Below, piece by piece: positions 49,978 to 58,445 of a DNA stretch of 64,000 nt (position 1 is the stretch's first letter; every line of letters starts with the position of its first letter). A model generated the notes under the pieces. That model ran no database searches, was not told where the DNA came from, and worked only from the letters and a program-made list of their open reading frames with translations. This DNA is from CAZMGB01 sp964565775 (GTDB taxonomy: Bacteria; Chloroflexota; Dehalococcoidia; DSTF01; JALHUB01), in the NCBI GenBank assembly GCA_964565775.1, contig CAZMGB010000009.1, positions 62,001 through 126,000 on the forward strand, given 5' to 3'. Both the position numbers and the translations under genes were made by a program.

Positions 49978-50074
49978 GCTCGTGACATGCAAGACTCACG
50001 CGGCCGACCTGGCCGGCGCAGTCTATACCCTTCCACTTCGATTATCGGAGGAAGCGGGCAAGTCATTATCGACC
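49978..50074 (-). promoter_or_regulatory. Conserved leader, copy 2, with twin CGATAAT heptamers
   Basis: On the minus strand CGATAAT is read at 50071-50065 and 50047-50041, again 24 bases apart. It is followed by GGCCAG-n3-GGCCG-n-GTGAGT and CATGTCACGAGC, ending 33 bases before the ATG at 49944. Matches copy 1 block by block. In the remaining gap to 50306 I see only the ribosome binding site of the next gene and no further gene. Confidence 0.5.
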
Positions 50075-50306
50075 AGTGGGTATAGGGGGAGGCTCTACGC
50101 CCCTCGCGCGGCATGTCGAACAAGGGAGAAGCGTGGTCCTGACCTTCGATTGACATAAGCACAGGCGTCGGTGGCGGAGCTTCTCGAGTCCAGCGGCAGG
50201 CGGGCGGCGCGTACCCGGGCTCGCGCGGAAGAGCCATCCTTCGGCGGCCGGCGGTTGTCAAACCGGTCCGGAGCGCGGATGATGGGGCGTGGAAAGGAGG
50301 TGCGTG

Positions 50307-50729
50307 ATGCCTCTGACAGGGCGGGAGATAGAGGACTTCCTGGGCCGGCCGAACATCGCCGTCATGGCCACCGTCGGGGCCGATGGACAGCCGCATGCAG
50401 TGCCCACCTGGTATGACTACGACGGTGGTGAGATCGTGCTGCACATGGGTGTTGGTTCGCGGCGCTACCGCAATCTGACGGGCAATGACCGCGTCACCGT
50501 TTGCGTCGACACCAAGACGCCGCCGTACATGGCGGTCGTCGTCGAGGGCCGCGCACGGACGGAGGTCGGCACGGACGATGAGCGCTCGCGGCTAATGGCC
50601 ATCCACTACCTGGGTGAGAAGGCGGGCGCGGCCTACGCCGATTCCCTTCGCGGAGGCCGAATGGTCATCGCCCGCGTCGTGCCGGAGAAGATCATCTCGT
50701 GGGACTACGGTCGCGGCGACAACCCCTGA
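50307..50729 (+). CDS. PPOX-class flavin/F420-dependent oxidoreductase (copy 2)
   Basis: A 140-residue split-barrel protein. EIEDFLGRPNIAVMATVGADGQPHAVPTWYDYDGGEIVLHMGVGSRRYRNLTGNDRVTVCVD is the characteristic cofactor-binding half, and RMVIARVVPEKIISWDYGRG the usual end of the family. It likely binds F420 or FMN. The ATG at 50307 has the textbook site AAAGGAGGTG. It ends three bases before the convergent second YjbQ gene. Sequence identity with copy 1 (39231) is limited, so they are separate subfamilies rather than a recent duplication. No substrate can be proposed. Confidence 0.87.
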   Translation: MPLTGREIEDFLGRPNIAVMATVGADGQPHAVPTWYDYDGGEIVLHMGVGSRRYRNLTGNDRVTVCVDTKTPPYMAVVVEGRARTEVGTDDERSRLMAIHYLGEKAGAAYADSLRGGRMVIARVVPEKIISWDYGRGDNP

Positions 50730-50732
50730 CGG

Positions 50733-51146
50733 CTATTCGCCGATAACCTTGACCACCACCCGTTTCCGCCGCTGACCGTCAAACTCGGCGTAGAAGACCT
50801 GCTCCCACGGCCCCAGGTCGAGCTTGCCCTCGGTGACTGGCAGCAGCGCCTGGTGGTGGACAAGGGTGCGCTTGAGGTGGGCGTCGCCGTTGTCCTCGCC
50901 CGTTCGATGGTGCTTGTACTCGGGCCGGAAGGGCGCGAGCGTCTCCAGAAGCTCCCAGAAGTCCTGCCAGAGGCCCTCCTCGTGGTCGTTGACCCAGATG
51001 CCGGCCGTGATGTGCATGGCGCTCACGAGGCAGAAGCCCTCCTGAATCCCGGACTCGCGGACGGCAGCCTCGACGTCTTGAGTGACGTTGATCAGGTCAC
51101 GACGCGTCTTGGTGTCGAACCACAGGTACTGGGTATGACTCTTCAT
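50733..51146 (-). CDS. YjbQ/UPF0047 family protein (copy 2)
   Basis: A 137-residue YjbQ protein closer to the widespread bacterial type: QYLWFDTKTRRDLINVTQDVEAAVRESGIQEGFCLVSAMHITAGIWVNDHEEGLWQDFWELLETLAP, then KHHRTGEDNGDAHLKRTLVHHQALLPVTEGKLDLGPWEQVFYAEFDGQRRKRVVVKVIG. The conserved histidines and the GPWEQVFYAEFDG ending are complete. The ATG at 51146 has GAGAGGTG upstream, and TACAAT about 75 bases further up may be its -10. It is divergent from the large Hdr/Glt operon, whose promoter begins about 140 bases away. Function of the family is still poorly defined. Confidence 0.9.
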   Translation of the reverse strand: MKSHTQYLWFDTKTRRDLINVTQDVEAAVRESGIQEGFCLVSAMHITAGIWVNDHEEGLWQDFWELLETLAPFRPEYKHHRTGEDNGDAHLKRTLVHHQALLPVTEGKLDLGPWEQVFYAEFDGQRRKRVVVKVIGE

Positions 51147-51286
51147 AGCACCTCTCTCCAAGCTCGCCGGGAGGCCCCCTGATGGATGACCGGTGCCCCT
51201 TCGCTTCCCGTGCAATTGTACTCCGACCTGTCGACGACCGCTGACCCTTCGCTTCTCGCAAAGATGTGGTGTGTGAGCACAAGCGC

Positions 51287-51316
51287 TTGACAGGAGGAGG
51301 GGCGCCAGTGTATGCT
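51287..51316 (+). promoter_or_regulatory. Promoter of the mvhD-metF-glt-hdr operon
   Basis: Consensus TTGACA (51287-51292), 18 bases, TATGCT (51311-51316). Transcription should begin near 51323, about 87 bases before the mvhD ATG. All genes from 51410 to the window end follow on the same strand with gaps of at most 31 bases or overlaps, so this is likely their main promoter. Confidence 0.65.
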
Positions 51317-51328
51317 TGGGCGGACGGT

Positions 51329-51350
51329 ATACGGCAACCGCTTGCCGTAT
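51329..51350. promoter_or_regulatory. Perfect palindrome just downstream of the operon start site
   Basis: Arms ATACGGCAA (51329-51337) and TTGCCGTAT (51342-51350) are perfect reverse complements around CCGC. Placed at about +6 to +27, it is well suited as a repressor operator. It could instead form a short RNA hairpin near the 5' end. Confidence 0.55.
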
Positions 51351-51409
51351 GGCATCGCCCAGACCGTGTGCGGTACCGGTTGAGGCCCAGGGCCGAGGAG
51401 ACCTCGCGT

Positions 51410-51961
51410 ATGTCGAACAACCACCCCGACCGCACTACACCGGGCGTAGCTGCCTTCCCCGATGTCGTCGTTTTCAGATGCGCGAATAGCTCACGCACGG
51501 GCGCGGCGCTCTCATCCGCCGTCGGCCGGCGGCGTCTGGGGGCCGGCCCGGAGTGGCCCATTCCGGTACGGGAGGTTGTGCTTCCATGCACGGGAAAGCT
51601 GCAGCCGGAGCATCTCCTGAAGGCGTTCGAGGCGGGCGCGGACGCGGTCTGCGTCATTGCCTGTGCTCAGGACAACTGCCACTACCTCGAGGGAAGCCGG
51701 CGTGCGGAGCGGCGGGTCGAGTACGTGAGGGCGCTGCTTGACGAAGTAGGCCTGGGCGGCGAACGGCTGATGGTTTTCCACCTACCCGGATCGGCGCAGG
51801 AGGACATGGCGCTTCTACTCGCCCCACGAGGGAGTGCGCCCAGCACGCGGCTGAGCGAGGAAGAGCTCGGCTCACGGGTGGCCGCCATACGGGAGAGTGT
51901 CATGGCTGGGCTTAACGCTCTGCGACCGAATCCGCTGCGCCAGAGCGAAGCGACCGCCTGA
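51410..51961 (+). CDS. mvhD: MvhD/HdrF-like [2Fe-2S] electron-transfer subunit
   Basis: A 183-residue protein of the MvhD family, which in methanogens and acetogens passes electrons between hydrogenase or other donors and HdrA. Recognisable parts are VVVFRCANSS (Cys24), VREVVLPCTGKLQPEHLLKAFEAGADAV (Cys60), CVIACAQDNCHYLEGSRRAERRVEYVRALLDEVGL (Cys85, Cys90) and LPGSAQEDM. In the family the first motif usually has two cysteines (CxxC), but here Ser27 takes the second place, so the cluster may be altered. A tail of about 40 residues is unlike the family. The ATG at 51410 follows GAGGAG. It is the first gene of the Hdr/Glt operon. Confidence 0.85.
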   Translation: MSNNHPDRTTPGVAAFPDVVVFRCANSSRTGAALSSAVGRRRLGAGPEWPIPVREVVLPCTGKLQPEHLLKAFEAGADAVCVIACAQDNCHYLEGSRRAERRVEYVRALLDEVGLGGERLMVFHLPGSAQEDMALLLAPRGSAPSTRLSEEELGSRVAAIRESVMAGLNALRPNPLRQSEATA

Positions 51962-51992
51962 CCGTGTGGCGAATCTTGGTGGGACCAGTCGA

Positions 51993-52898
51993 ATGGGAGC
52001 AGGATCAACACTCGCCGACGTATTGCGATCGGGGCGACTGGCCGTCACCGCTGAGTGCGTCCCGCCGCGCTCGGCGGATGCTGAGATCATCAGGAAGCAG
52101 GCAGCTTCTTTCCCCCCGGCCTTGGACGCCGTCGTGGTGGTGGACAATCGCGAAGAGATCGGCGCATCTGCCCTGGCTTGCTCCTCCCTCCTGGCAGCCG
52201 AGGGAAAGGAGCCGATCCTCACCATCCTAACGCGCGACCGGAACAGGATCGCCCTCCAGTCCGATGTCCTCGGCGCAGCGATGCTCGGCGTCAGGAACGT
52301 CCTTTGCCTCTCCGGAGACCATCAGTCCCTGGGTGTGTGCCCGGAGGCGGCGGCCGCTTTCGACATCGACTCCGTCCAGCTGATCCAAGCGCTCACGATG
52401 ATGCGCGACGAGGGCGTCCTTCTCGGCGACAGGCCGCTACAGTCCAGGCCAGCGCTCTTCGTAGGTGCGGCGACGCATCCCTACCTTCGCCCGCTGGAAC
52501 TCGGTCTCATCGGATTGCGAAAGAAGGTGGAGGCGGGCGCCCAGTTCCTGTTCACCCAGCCCGTGTTCGACGTTGAGGGCTTGACTGAGTGGATGAGCGC
52601 CGTGCGGGAGGTCGGCCTTCACGAGCGCACGTACATCATCGCGAGCGTGCGCCCGCTGGCAAGCGCCGAGCAGGCCGAGGCTCTGCGAACGCAGCGAAGG
52701 GCGGCCGCGATTCCCGATGGTCTGATAGCCCGGCTGCGTGACTCCAAAGAACCGGCGCGCGAGGGCATAGCAATCTGTGCTGAGATCGCGGTTCGGGTCA
52801 AGGACATCGAGGGAGTGCGGGGCGTCCACATCCTTTGCGATGGATCGGTTAGGGCCGTGGCGGAGGTCATTCAGCAGGCGGGTCTTTCTAGCCGATAG
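51993..52898 (+). CDS. metF: MetF-like methylenetetrahydrofolate reductase
   Basis: A 301-residue TIM-barrel flavoprotein of the MetF family, which reduces methylene-THF to methyl-THF. Seen: the catalytic glutamate in VTAECVPPR (Glu21); LTRDRNRIALQSDVLGAAMLGVRNVLCLSGD with the conserved aspartate; FVGAATHPY; and KKVEAGAQFLFTQPVFDVEGL. Length fits the short forms found in anaerobes, which accept electrons from partner proteins rather than directly from NADH. In acetogens MetF associates with MetV and, in some species, HdrABC-MvhD; here no metV is visible, and the next gene encodes a ferredoxin-type protein instead. The ATG at 51993 was chosen because it lies 31 bases after mvhD and at the conserved start. 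Confidence 0.9.
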   Translation: MGAGSTLADVLRSGRLAVTAECVPPRSADAEIIRKQAASFPPALDAVVVVDNREEIGASALACSSLLAAEGKEPILTILTRDRNRIALQSDVLGAAMLGVRNVLCLSGDHQSLGVCPEAAAAFDIDSVQLIQALTMMRDEGVLLGDRPLQSRPALFVGAATHPYLRPLELGLIGLRKKVEAGAQFLFTQPVFDVEGLTEWMSAVREVGLHERTYIIASVRPLASAEQAEALRTQRRAAAIPDGLIARLRDSKEPAREGIAICAEIAVRVKDIEGVRGVHILCDGSVRAVAEVIQQAGLSSR

Positions 52899-52914
52899 GC
52901 GGCAGGAGAAGGCA

Positions 52915-54294
52915 TTGCCCGAACGGTATCACATTCCGATGGCTCCAGCGCCCGCCCGGTTCCGCCCGGTCGGCAAGTACGGGACCGTCGACTGGCGCGA
53001 GGACTGCTCGGGCTGCACGAACTGTGTCAAGCCGCAGTGCACCTACGGCGTCTATCGATCAGAATACGACTTCAACCGCGACCCGTCATCGCCCATCGAA
53101 CCACTGTTCGATTGCAGGGCGTGCCTGTCCTGCATTCAGGGCTGCACGAAGGGACTGCTGTCCCTGTCCATCAATGAGGAGTACCTTGCCCTCGGCGACG
53201 ACTACTGGCAGCCCGCCATAATCGCCACCACCTGGCAGCAGGCCGAGACGGGCCGCATCCCGGTCTCGGGCGCGGGATACCGCGGACCGTTTCACGGGCC
53301 CGGATTCGACTCGATGTGGACGGACATGTCGGAGATCGTCCGTCCCACCCGAGACGGCATCCACGGGCGAGAGTACATCAACACGTCCGTCGATATCGGA
53401 GCGAAACCGACACGTCTAGTGTTCAACGCCGATGGAGAAATGGCGGAGGCAGAGCCACTCATCGAGGTGCCGATCCCGGTTATCCTCGACGCCGCACCCT
53501 GGGGCTCGGAGGCCGAGGCGGTCTCCCGCGCGAGGATGGCGGCGGCGGCGACTCTGGGAACGCTGAGCATAGTGCGACCGAACGATGTCGCCGCGGCAGC
53601 TTCGAACCACGTATCCTCCCTCGTTCCGCAGTTCGATGGGTTTGAGTTCGCCGGGCACGAGGCGCTGCTGCGACAGGTTCGCATGGTCGAGATCGGGGAA
53701 GGGTCAGACATCCTCTCCCGTGCCGAGCAGCTACGCTCGATTAACAGTAGCCTGGTTATCTGCGCCCGAGTCCCGCTCGAGCCCACAGTCACTGAACGCG
53801 TCTTCGCCTTATATGAGAACGGCATTAGGGTAGTCCACCTGTGCGCGGACACCCATGGCCGGGAAACCGGCACGGAGAGCCCGCGCTTCCTGAAAGACGC
53901 GCTGAGGGAAGTTCACACCCGGCTGGTCCAGGAGGGCGTGCGCGACGAGGTGACGCTGATCGCCAGCGGTGGCATCGCCCTCGCTGAGCACATGGCCAAG
54001 GCGATCATCTGCGGAGCCGATCTGGTGGCTCTCGGAGTTCCTTTAATGGTCGCGCTGGGGTGTCGTGTCTGCTGGGGGGATCACAATGGGTCATGTCCGG
54101 CGGACATTGAGAATGTCGACCCCTCATACGCCGCCCAGAGAATGGTGAACCTCATGGGCGCCTGGCACTCGCAGCTCATCGAGGTGCTGGGCGCTATGGG
54201 CATGCGCGAGGTGCGGCGCCTCCGTGGGGAGGTAGGGCGCGCGATGTTCCTGGAAGATCTTGAGCGAGAGGCATTCAGTGATCTACGCAACTGA
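52915..54294 (+). CDS. Ferredoxin-linked glutamate-synthase-like protein, apparently degenerate
   Basis: A 459-residue protein. Residues 1-90 carry two ferredoxin-like cysteine sets (Cys31, 34, 37, 42 and Cys67, 70, 73, 77). The rest resembles the FMN barrel of glutamate synthase, keeping LIASGGIALAEHMAKAIICGADLVALGVPLMVALGCRVC. It lacks the substrate-loop motif (GAKPGxGGxL) that the next gene retains. It is probably a structural or electron-transfer paralogue. I chose TTG 52915, because AGGAG lies six bases upstream and the resulting MPERYHIP start resembles the beginnings I recall for such proteins; ATG 52939 is the alternative. It sits between metF and the intact paralogue, so it may be the adaptor linking MetF to the complex. 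Confidence 0.75.
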   Translation: MPERYHIPMAPAPARFRPVGKYGTVDWREDCSGCTNCVKPQCTYGVYRSEYDFNRDPSSPIEPLFDCRACLSCIQGCTKGLLSLSINEEYLALGDDYWQPAIIATTWQQAETGRIPVSGAGYRGPFHGPGFDSMWTDMSEIVRPTRDGIHGREYINTSVDIGAKPTRLVFNADGEMAEAEPLIEVPIPVILDAAPWGSEAEAVSRARMAAAATLGTLSIVRPNDVAAAASNHVSSLVPQFDGFEFAGHEALLRQVRMVEIGEGSDILSRAEQLRSINSSLVICARVPLEPTVTERVFALYENGIRVVHLCADTHGRETGTESPRFLKDALREVHTRLVQEGVRDEVTLIASGGIALAEHMAKAIICGADLVALGVPLMVALGCRVCWGDHNGSCPADIENVDPSYAAQRMVNLMGAWHSQLIEVLGAMGMREVRRLRGEVGRAMFLEDLEREAFSDLRN

Positions 54295-55843
54295 GCGCAC
54301 AGGCGTCGAGGCCCTCCACGCACGCGCCGGCAGGACGCCACAGCGCGCGGTGGAGCGCGAAGTGCGCGTGACGCCCGACCGCTATCGTAACCCGATCGGC
54401 AGGTACAAGGTGCGGCGGAGCGCCGGCTGTCGTTCATGTGGGCAATGCGTGGAGCTCTGCCCGTACGGTGTTCACGTGAAGCCTCCCGGATACAGCCTGA
54501 CGCTGCGCCCTCGTGACCACCTGTGCATCGGGCCCAGTTGCGCTGAGACCGATCACTACTGCATCGAGCACTGCCCGAACCACGCGCTCTCCCTGGCGCG
54601 AAATCCCACGGCCGACGCCATCGGCGACCCGCGCTGGACGTCCGACCTGCTTCTCTCCACCTGGCATCAGGCCGAGACGGGCCACAGCCCGACGGGCGGC
54701 CTTGAGTTCCGGCACGGCGCCTCCGGCGGGGGGTTCGACAAACTGCGCTTTCGCTTCCCGGAGAAGCCCTCGGTCGCGCTGGACGAGAGCGAGATCGACA
54801 CGGGGCTCGACCTGAACCGGCGCAACGACGACCGGCCGCGTCTGCGCATTGACCTGCCCATCTACGGCGGCGGGATGTCATTCGGCTCCGTGAGCATCCA
54901 TGTGATGCTCGCCAGAGCGCGAGCGGCGACCGCCTGGAACACCTTCACCTGCACCGGTGAAGGCGGGTACCCACAGCGTCTCGAGCCCTACGACGACCAT
55001 GTGATCACACAGGTCGCCACCGGGCTGTTCGGCGTGCGTGAGGAGACGATTCAGAGGGTGCGCGTCGTCGAGTTCAAGTACGCCCAGGGTGCGAAGCCCG
55101 GCCTCGGCGGCCACCTCCTGGGCGACAAGAACACGCCCGATGTGGCCCGCATGCGCCAGGCAGTCGTGGGCAACGCCCTCTTCTCGCCCTTCCCGTTTCA
55201 CAGCGTCTACTCGGTCGAAGACCACAAGAAGCACCTGGACTGGATCAAGGCAACGAACCCGAAGGCGCTCGTATCCGTCAAGGTCTCGACGCCTACGGAC
55301 GTAGACATGGTGGCGGTAGGGAGCTACTACGCCGGTGCCCACATCATCCACCTGGACGGCAGCTACGGCGGCACAGGCGCTGCGCCCGACATCGCCAAGA
55401 AGAACATCGCCATGCCGATCGAGTATGCCATACCGATAGTGCACAAGTTTCTGGTCGCGGAAGGCATCCGCGACGAAATCGTCCTCATAGCGAGCGGCGG
55501 GATACGGACGGCCTACGACGTGCTGAAGTCGATCGCCCTCGGCGCGGACGGCGTCGTGACCGGCACGGCGGAGCTCGTGGCGCTGGGCTGCATCCGCTGT
55601 GGCGGCTGCGAGAGCGGCCGCGGATGCGCGCGGGGCATCGCAACCACCGACCGAGAGCTCACGCTCCAGGTGGACATCGACTGGGCAACACAGAGGCTCA
55701 TCAACCTGTTCGCGGCCTGGCGCGAGGAGTTCGTTGGCGTTCTCCGGCAGTTCGGCATGAGGAGCATCGCCGAGCTGCGGGGGCGCACGGACTGCCTCTA
55801 CCACCTGGACTACGCGAAGGAGGGCGAGGCGACCGGTGCTTGA
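54278..55843 (+). CDS. Ferredoxin-FMN glutamate synthase subunit (GltB2 type)
   Basis: A 521-residue archaeal-type glutamate synthase core. Cys51, 54, 57 and 61 form one ferredoxin motif (CRSCGQCVELCP), and CIGPSCAETDHYCIEHCP forms another. The FMN barrel (about 185-490) has IYGGGMSFGSVS, TCTGEGGYPQRL, KYAQGAKPGLGGHLLGDKN, HLDGSYGGTGAAPDIAKKN, LIASGGIRTAYDVLKSIALGADGV and the cluster motif CIRCGGCESGRGCARG. The active site looks intact, so 2-oxoglutarate amination is likely. The start is GTG 54278 (GAGAGG six bases before), overlapping the previous gene by 17 bases; TTG 54260 is possible. It needs the glutaminase of the next gene for ammonia. Confidence 0.9.
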   Translation: MIYATERTGVEALHARAGRTPQRAVEREVRVTPDRYRNPIGRYKVRRSAGCRSCGQCVELCPYGVHVKPPGYSLTLRPRDHLCIGPSCAETDHYCIEHCPNHALSLARNPTADAIGDPRWTSDLLLSTWHQAETGHSPTGGLEFRHGASGGGFDKLRFRFPEKPSVALDESEIDTGLDLNRRNDDRPRLRIDLPIYGGGMSFGSVSIHVMLARARAATAWNTFTCTGEGGYPQRLEPYDDHVITQVATGLFGVREETIQRVRVVEFKYAQGAKPGLGGHLLGDKNTPDVARMRQAVVGNALFSPFPFHSVYSVEDHKKHLDWIKATNPKALVSVKVSTPTDVDMVAVGSYYAGAHIIHLDGSYGGTGAAPDIAKKNIAMPIEYAIPIVHKFLVAEGIRDEIVLIASGGIRTAYDVLKSIALGADGVVTGTAELVALGCIRCGGCESGRGCARGIATTDRELTLQVDIDWATQRLINLFAAWREEFVGVLRQFGMRSIAELRGRTDCLYHLDYAKEGEATGA

Positions 55844-58445
55844 TGCGGCTGACCGACTGATTCGATCACGGGCGGAGATGTTCGACGGGCGCCCGCCCAT
55901 CATCGCCCCGCGCGCCGCAGACGAGGGGGGATGCGGCGTCACCGGATTCGCCTGCTCCATCCCCGTGCGCGGCCGCCACATCTATGCACCCTCCTTGCAG
56001 ATGCACAACCGAGGCAACGGCAAAGGCGGCGGCATAGCTGCCGTTGGGCTCGTCCCGGAGGACATCGGCGTGCCACAGGAGGTGCTCGACACGCACTACA
56101 TGGTGCAGGTCGCCCTGCTCGACCCGTCGGCCCGCGCCGATGTAGAGCGGGAGTGCATCCAGCCTGTCTTCGATATCGCTCTCTCCACGCGGGCGCCGAC
56201 CATGGACGACTACCGCGACGTGCCGGGCCTCGAGGTTCAGCCGCCCGATGTCCATCGCTACCTGGTGCGCGTCAAGCCCGACGTCCTGCGGGCGTTCGCC
56301 GAGAAGAACGGCCTGGGCGATCTTCCTCCGCGTGACCTCGAGGACGAATTCGTCTACCGCAACTCCATGCGTCTGAACGAGACCTTCTACGCCTCACTCG
56401 GCGACAAGAAAGCATTCGTGCTCTCGCACGGGCGGAACCTCCTCGTCTTCAAGATCGTTGGCTACGCCGAGCAGATCGTCCAGTACTACCAGCTCGAAGA
56501 CCTGCACGCACACGTCTGGATCGCCCACCAGCGCTACCCGACGAAGGGCCGCGTCTGGCACCCCGGCGGCGCACATCCTTTCGTTGGCCTGAACGAGGCC
56601 CTGGTTCACAACGGCGACTTCGCCAACTATCACTCGGTGAGCGAGTACCTCCTTCAGCGCAACATCCGCCCGCAGTTCCTCACTGATACCGAGGTCTCTG
56701 TCCAGCTCTTCGACCTGTGGTCAAGGGTGTACAAGTACCCGTTGGAGTACGTCATCGAGGCGCTCGCACCCACAACGGAGCACGACTTTGATCACCTCCC
56801 CGAGGAGAAACAGCGCATCTACCGCCGCATCCAGGCGACGCACATCCACGGCTCTCCGGATGGCCCCTGGTTCTTCATCATCGCGCGCAGCCTGCCTGAC
56901 CAGAAGCAGTACCAGTTGCTGGGGATCACGGACACCGCGATGCTGCGCCCGCAGGTCTTCGCGCTTTCCGAGGGTGACGTTCAGGTCGGGCTCATCTGCT
57001 CCGAGAAGCAGGCAATTGACGCCACGCTCCGCAGCCTGGGGGAGGAGGACCAGCGCTTCTGCCCCATCGCGGACCGATACTGGAACGCTCGCGGTGGCAG
57101 CCACACCGACGGCGGCGCATTCGTCTTCACCATTACCGACGAAGGGGACCGCAGGGCTCTTACCTGCACAGACAAGTTCGGCCGAGCCGTATCAGTTGGA
57201 GGCGCCCGCGTCCGCTGCGACCTCGCCCCGCCTGACATGTCCGGCGGACGCTCCCGCTCGATACGCGACTTCGTCCGCACCGCGCTTCAGAGAAGCGATG
57301 CCCTCGGCCTGTACAGCCAGACGATCGAGAACCTTCCGGCATGGGAGCCGGGCGGGCTTCGCGAGTTCTGCAATGCGGTGTGCGAGGAAGCGGACAGCGG
57401 CCCGGCGAGAACGACCGCCATCGAGGCGCTCACCATGCTCCACGATCGCCGGTATGACACAGGCGACAAACGGAGGAGCTCTGTCCTCCGGGTTCTGAAC
57501 GAGGCGCTGACGCGTCTGTTCGAGGGTGCGCCGCCCTTCGGCTCCGGCGGGAGGGGCCTCCACCGGCGCGTAGACTGGGCGACACGAGAGCTCCTCGCAG
57601 CACCGCAGCCGGGGGAAGAGGTGCTCGTTGTCAGCGCTGAGCGCTTCCCACCCGAGGGCGGCGACTGCGATGCCGTCCTCCTGCGCCGCGCCTATGACCT
57701 GGGCTGGCGGCGCTTCATCTGCTACGGATATCGCGGTCAGCGTTTCACCGGCTGCGGACTGGGGCCGGACACGGCCGACGTCCGGATCGACGTCTACGGG
57801 AGCTCCGGCGACTACCTCGGCTCCGGCATAGACGGCCTCTCGATCTTCGTGCACGGCAACGGCCAGGATCAGCTCGGCCAGATCATGAATCGCGGCAAGC
57901 TCGTCGTTTACGGCGATGTCGGCCAGACGTTCCTTTACGGCGCGAAGGGCGGCGAGGTGTACGTTCTGGGCAACGCCGCCGGCCGCCCCTTGATCAACGC
58001 CGTCGGTCGCCCGCGGGTCGTCATCAACGGCACCTGCCTTGACTTCCTCGCCGAGGCGTTCATGGCGGGCGACCCTCTCGACGGCGGCGGCTTCGCTATC
58101 CTCAACGGCATCGAGTTCGATGATCACGGCCGCCTGATTCCGCAGCCGACGCCTTACCCGGGCGGCAACCTGTTCTCTCTTGCCTCCGGCGGGGCGATCT
58201 ACATCCGCGATCCGCGCCGACAGGTCGTCGAGGCGCAGCTCAACGGCGGCGAATTCGTCTCGCTTTCAGAGGAAGACTGGCGTCTTATCCTTCCCTTCCT
58301 CGAGGAGAACGAGCGGCTGTTCGGCGTCTCCGTTGGGGAGCTTCTCACCGTCGAGGGAGAGCTTCGCGAGCCGGAGGAGGTCTATCGCAAGGTGCGGACT
58401 GTGAAGCTTGACGTCCTCGCCGCGCAAGCGGGGAGCGCCATATGA
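55836..58445 (+). CDS. Fused glutaminase and GXGXG glutamate synthase subunit (GltB1-GltB3)
   Basis: An 869-residue protein. After a 32-residue propeptide, Cys33 in EGGCGVTGFACSIP is the N-terminal nucleophile of a class II glutamine amidotransferase (about 33-430), with MHNRGNGKGGG, AHQRYPTKGRVWHPGGAHPF and NGDFANYHSVSEYL typical of GltB1. A linker of about 150 residues leads to the GXGXG beta-helix (about 610-800; VHGNGQDQLGQIMNRGKLVVYGDVGQTFLYGAKGGEVYVLGNAAGRP). The FMN barrel normally between them is absent and supplied by the neighbouring gene. The GTG at 55836 overlaps the preceding stop by eight bases. Its stop overlaps hdrC (ATGA). With the two genes before it and the GltD part of HdrA, every glutamate synthase domain is present. 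Confidence 0.9.
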   Translation: MLDAADRLIRSRAEMFDGRPPIIAPRAADEGGCGVTGFACSIPVRGRHIYAPSLQMHNRGNGKGGGIAAVGLVPEDIGVPQEVLDTHYMVQVALLDPSARADVERECIQPVFDIALSTRAPTMDDYRDVPGLEVQPPDVHRYLVRVKPDVLRAFAEKNGLGDLPPRDLEDEFVYRNSMRLNETFYASLGDKKAFVLSHGRNLLVFKIVGYAEQIVQYYQLEDLHAHVWIAHQRYPTKGRVWHPGGAHPFVGLNEALVHNGDFANYHSVSEYLLQRNIRPQFLTDTEVSVQLFDLWSRVYKYPLEYVIEALAPTTEHDFDHLPEEKQRIYRRIQATHIHGSPDGPWFFIIARSLPDQKQYQLLGITDTAMLRPQVFALSEGDVQVGLICSEKQAIDATLRSLGEEDQRFCPIADRYWNARGGSHTDGGAFVFTITDEGDRRALTCTDKFGRAVSVGGARVRCDLAPPDMSGGRSRSIRDFVRTALQRSDALGLYSQTIENLPAWEPGGLREFCNAVCEEADSGPARTTAIEALTMLHDRRYDTGDKRRSSVLRVLNEALTRLFEGAPPFGSGGRGLHRRVDWATRELLAAPQPGEEVLVVSAERFPPEGGDCDAVLLRRAYDLGWRRFICYGYRGQRFTGCGLGPDTADVRIDVYGSSGDYLGSGIDGLSIFVHGNGQDQLGQIMNRGKLVVYGDVGQTFLYGAKGGEVYVLGNAAGRPLINAVGRPRVVINGTCLDFLAEAFMAGDPLDGGGFAILNGIEFDDHGRLIPQPTPYPGGNLFSLASGGAIYIRDPRRQVVEAQLNGGEFVSLSEEDWRLILPFLEENERLFGVSVGELLTVEGELREPEEVYRKVRTVKLDVLAAQAGSAI

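Noticed and set aside
52777..52938. Upstream extension of the 52915 gene into metF
   Set aside because: The extra residues overlap metF in another frame and resemble nothing; TTG 52915 with a good ribosome binding site explains the N-terminus better.
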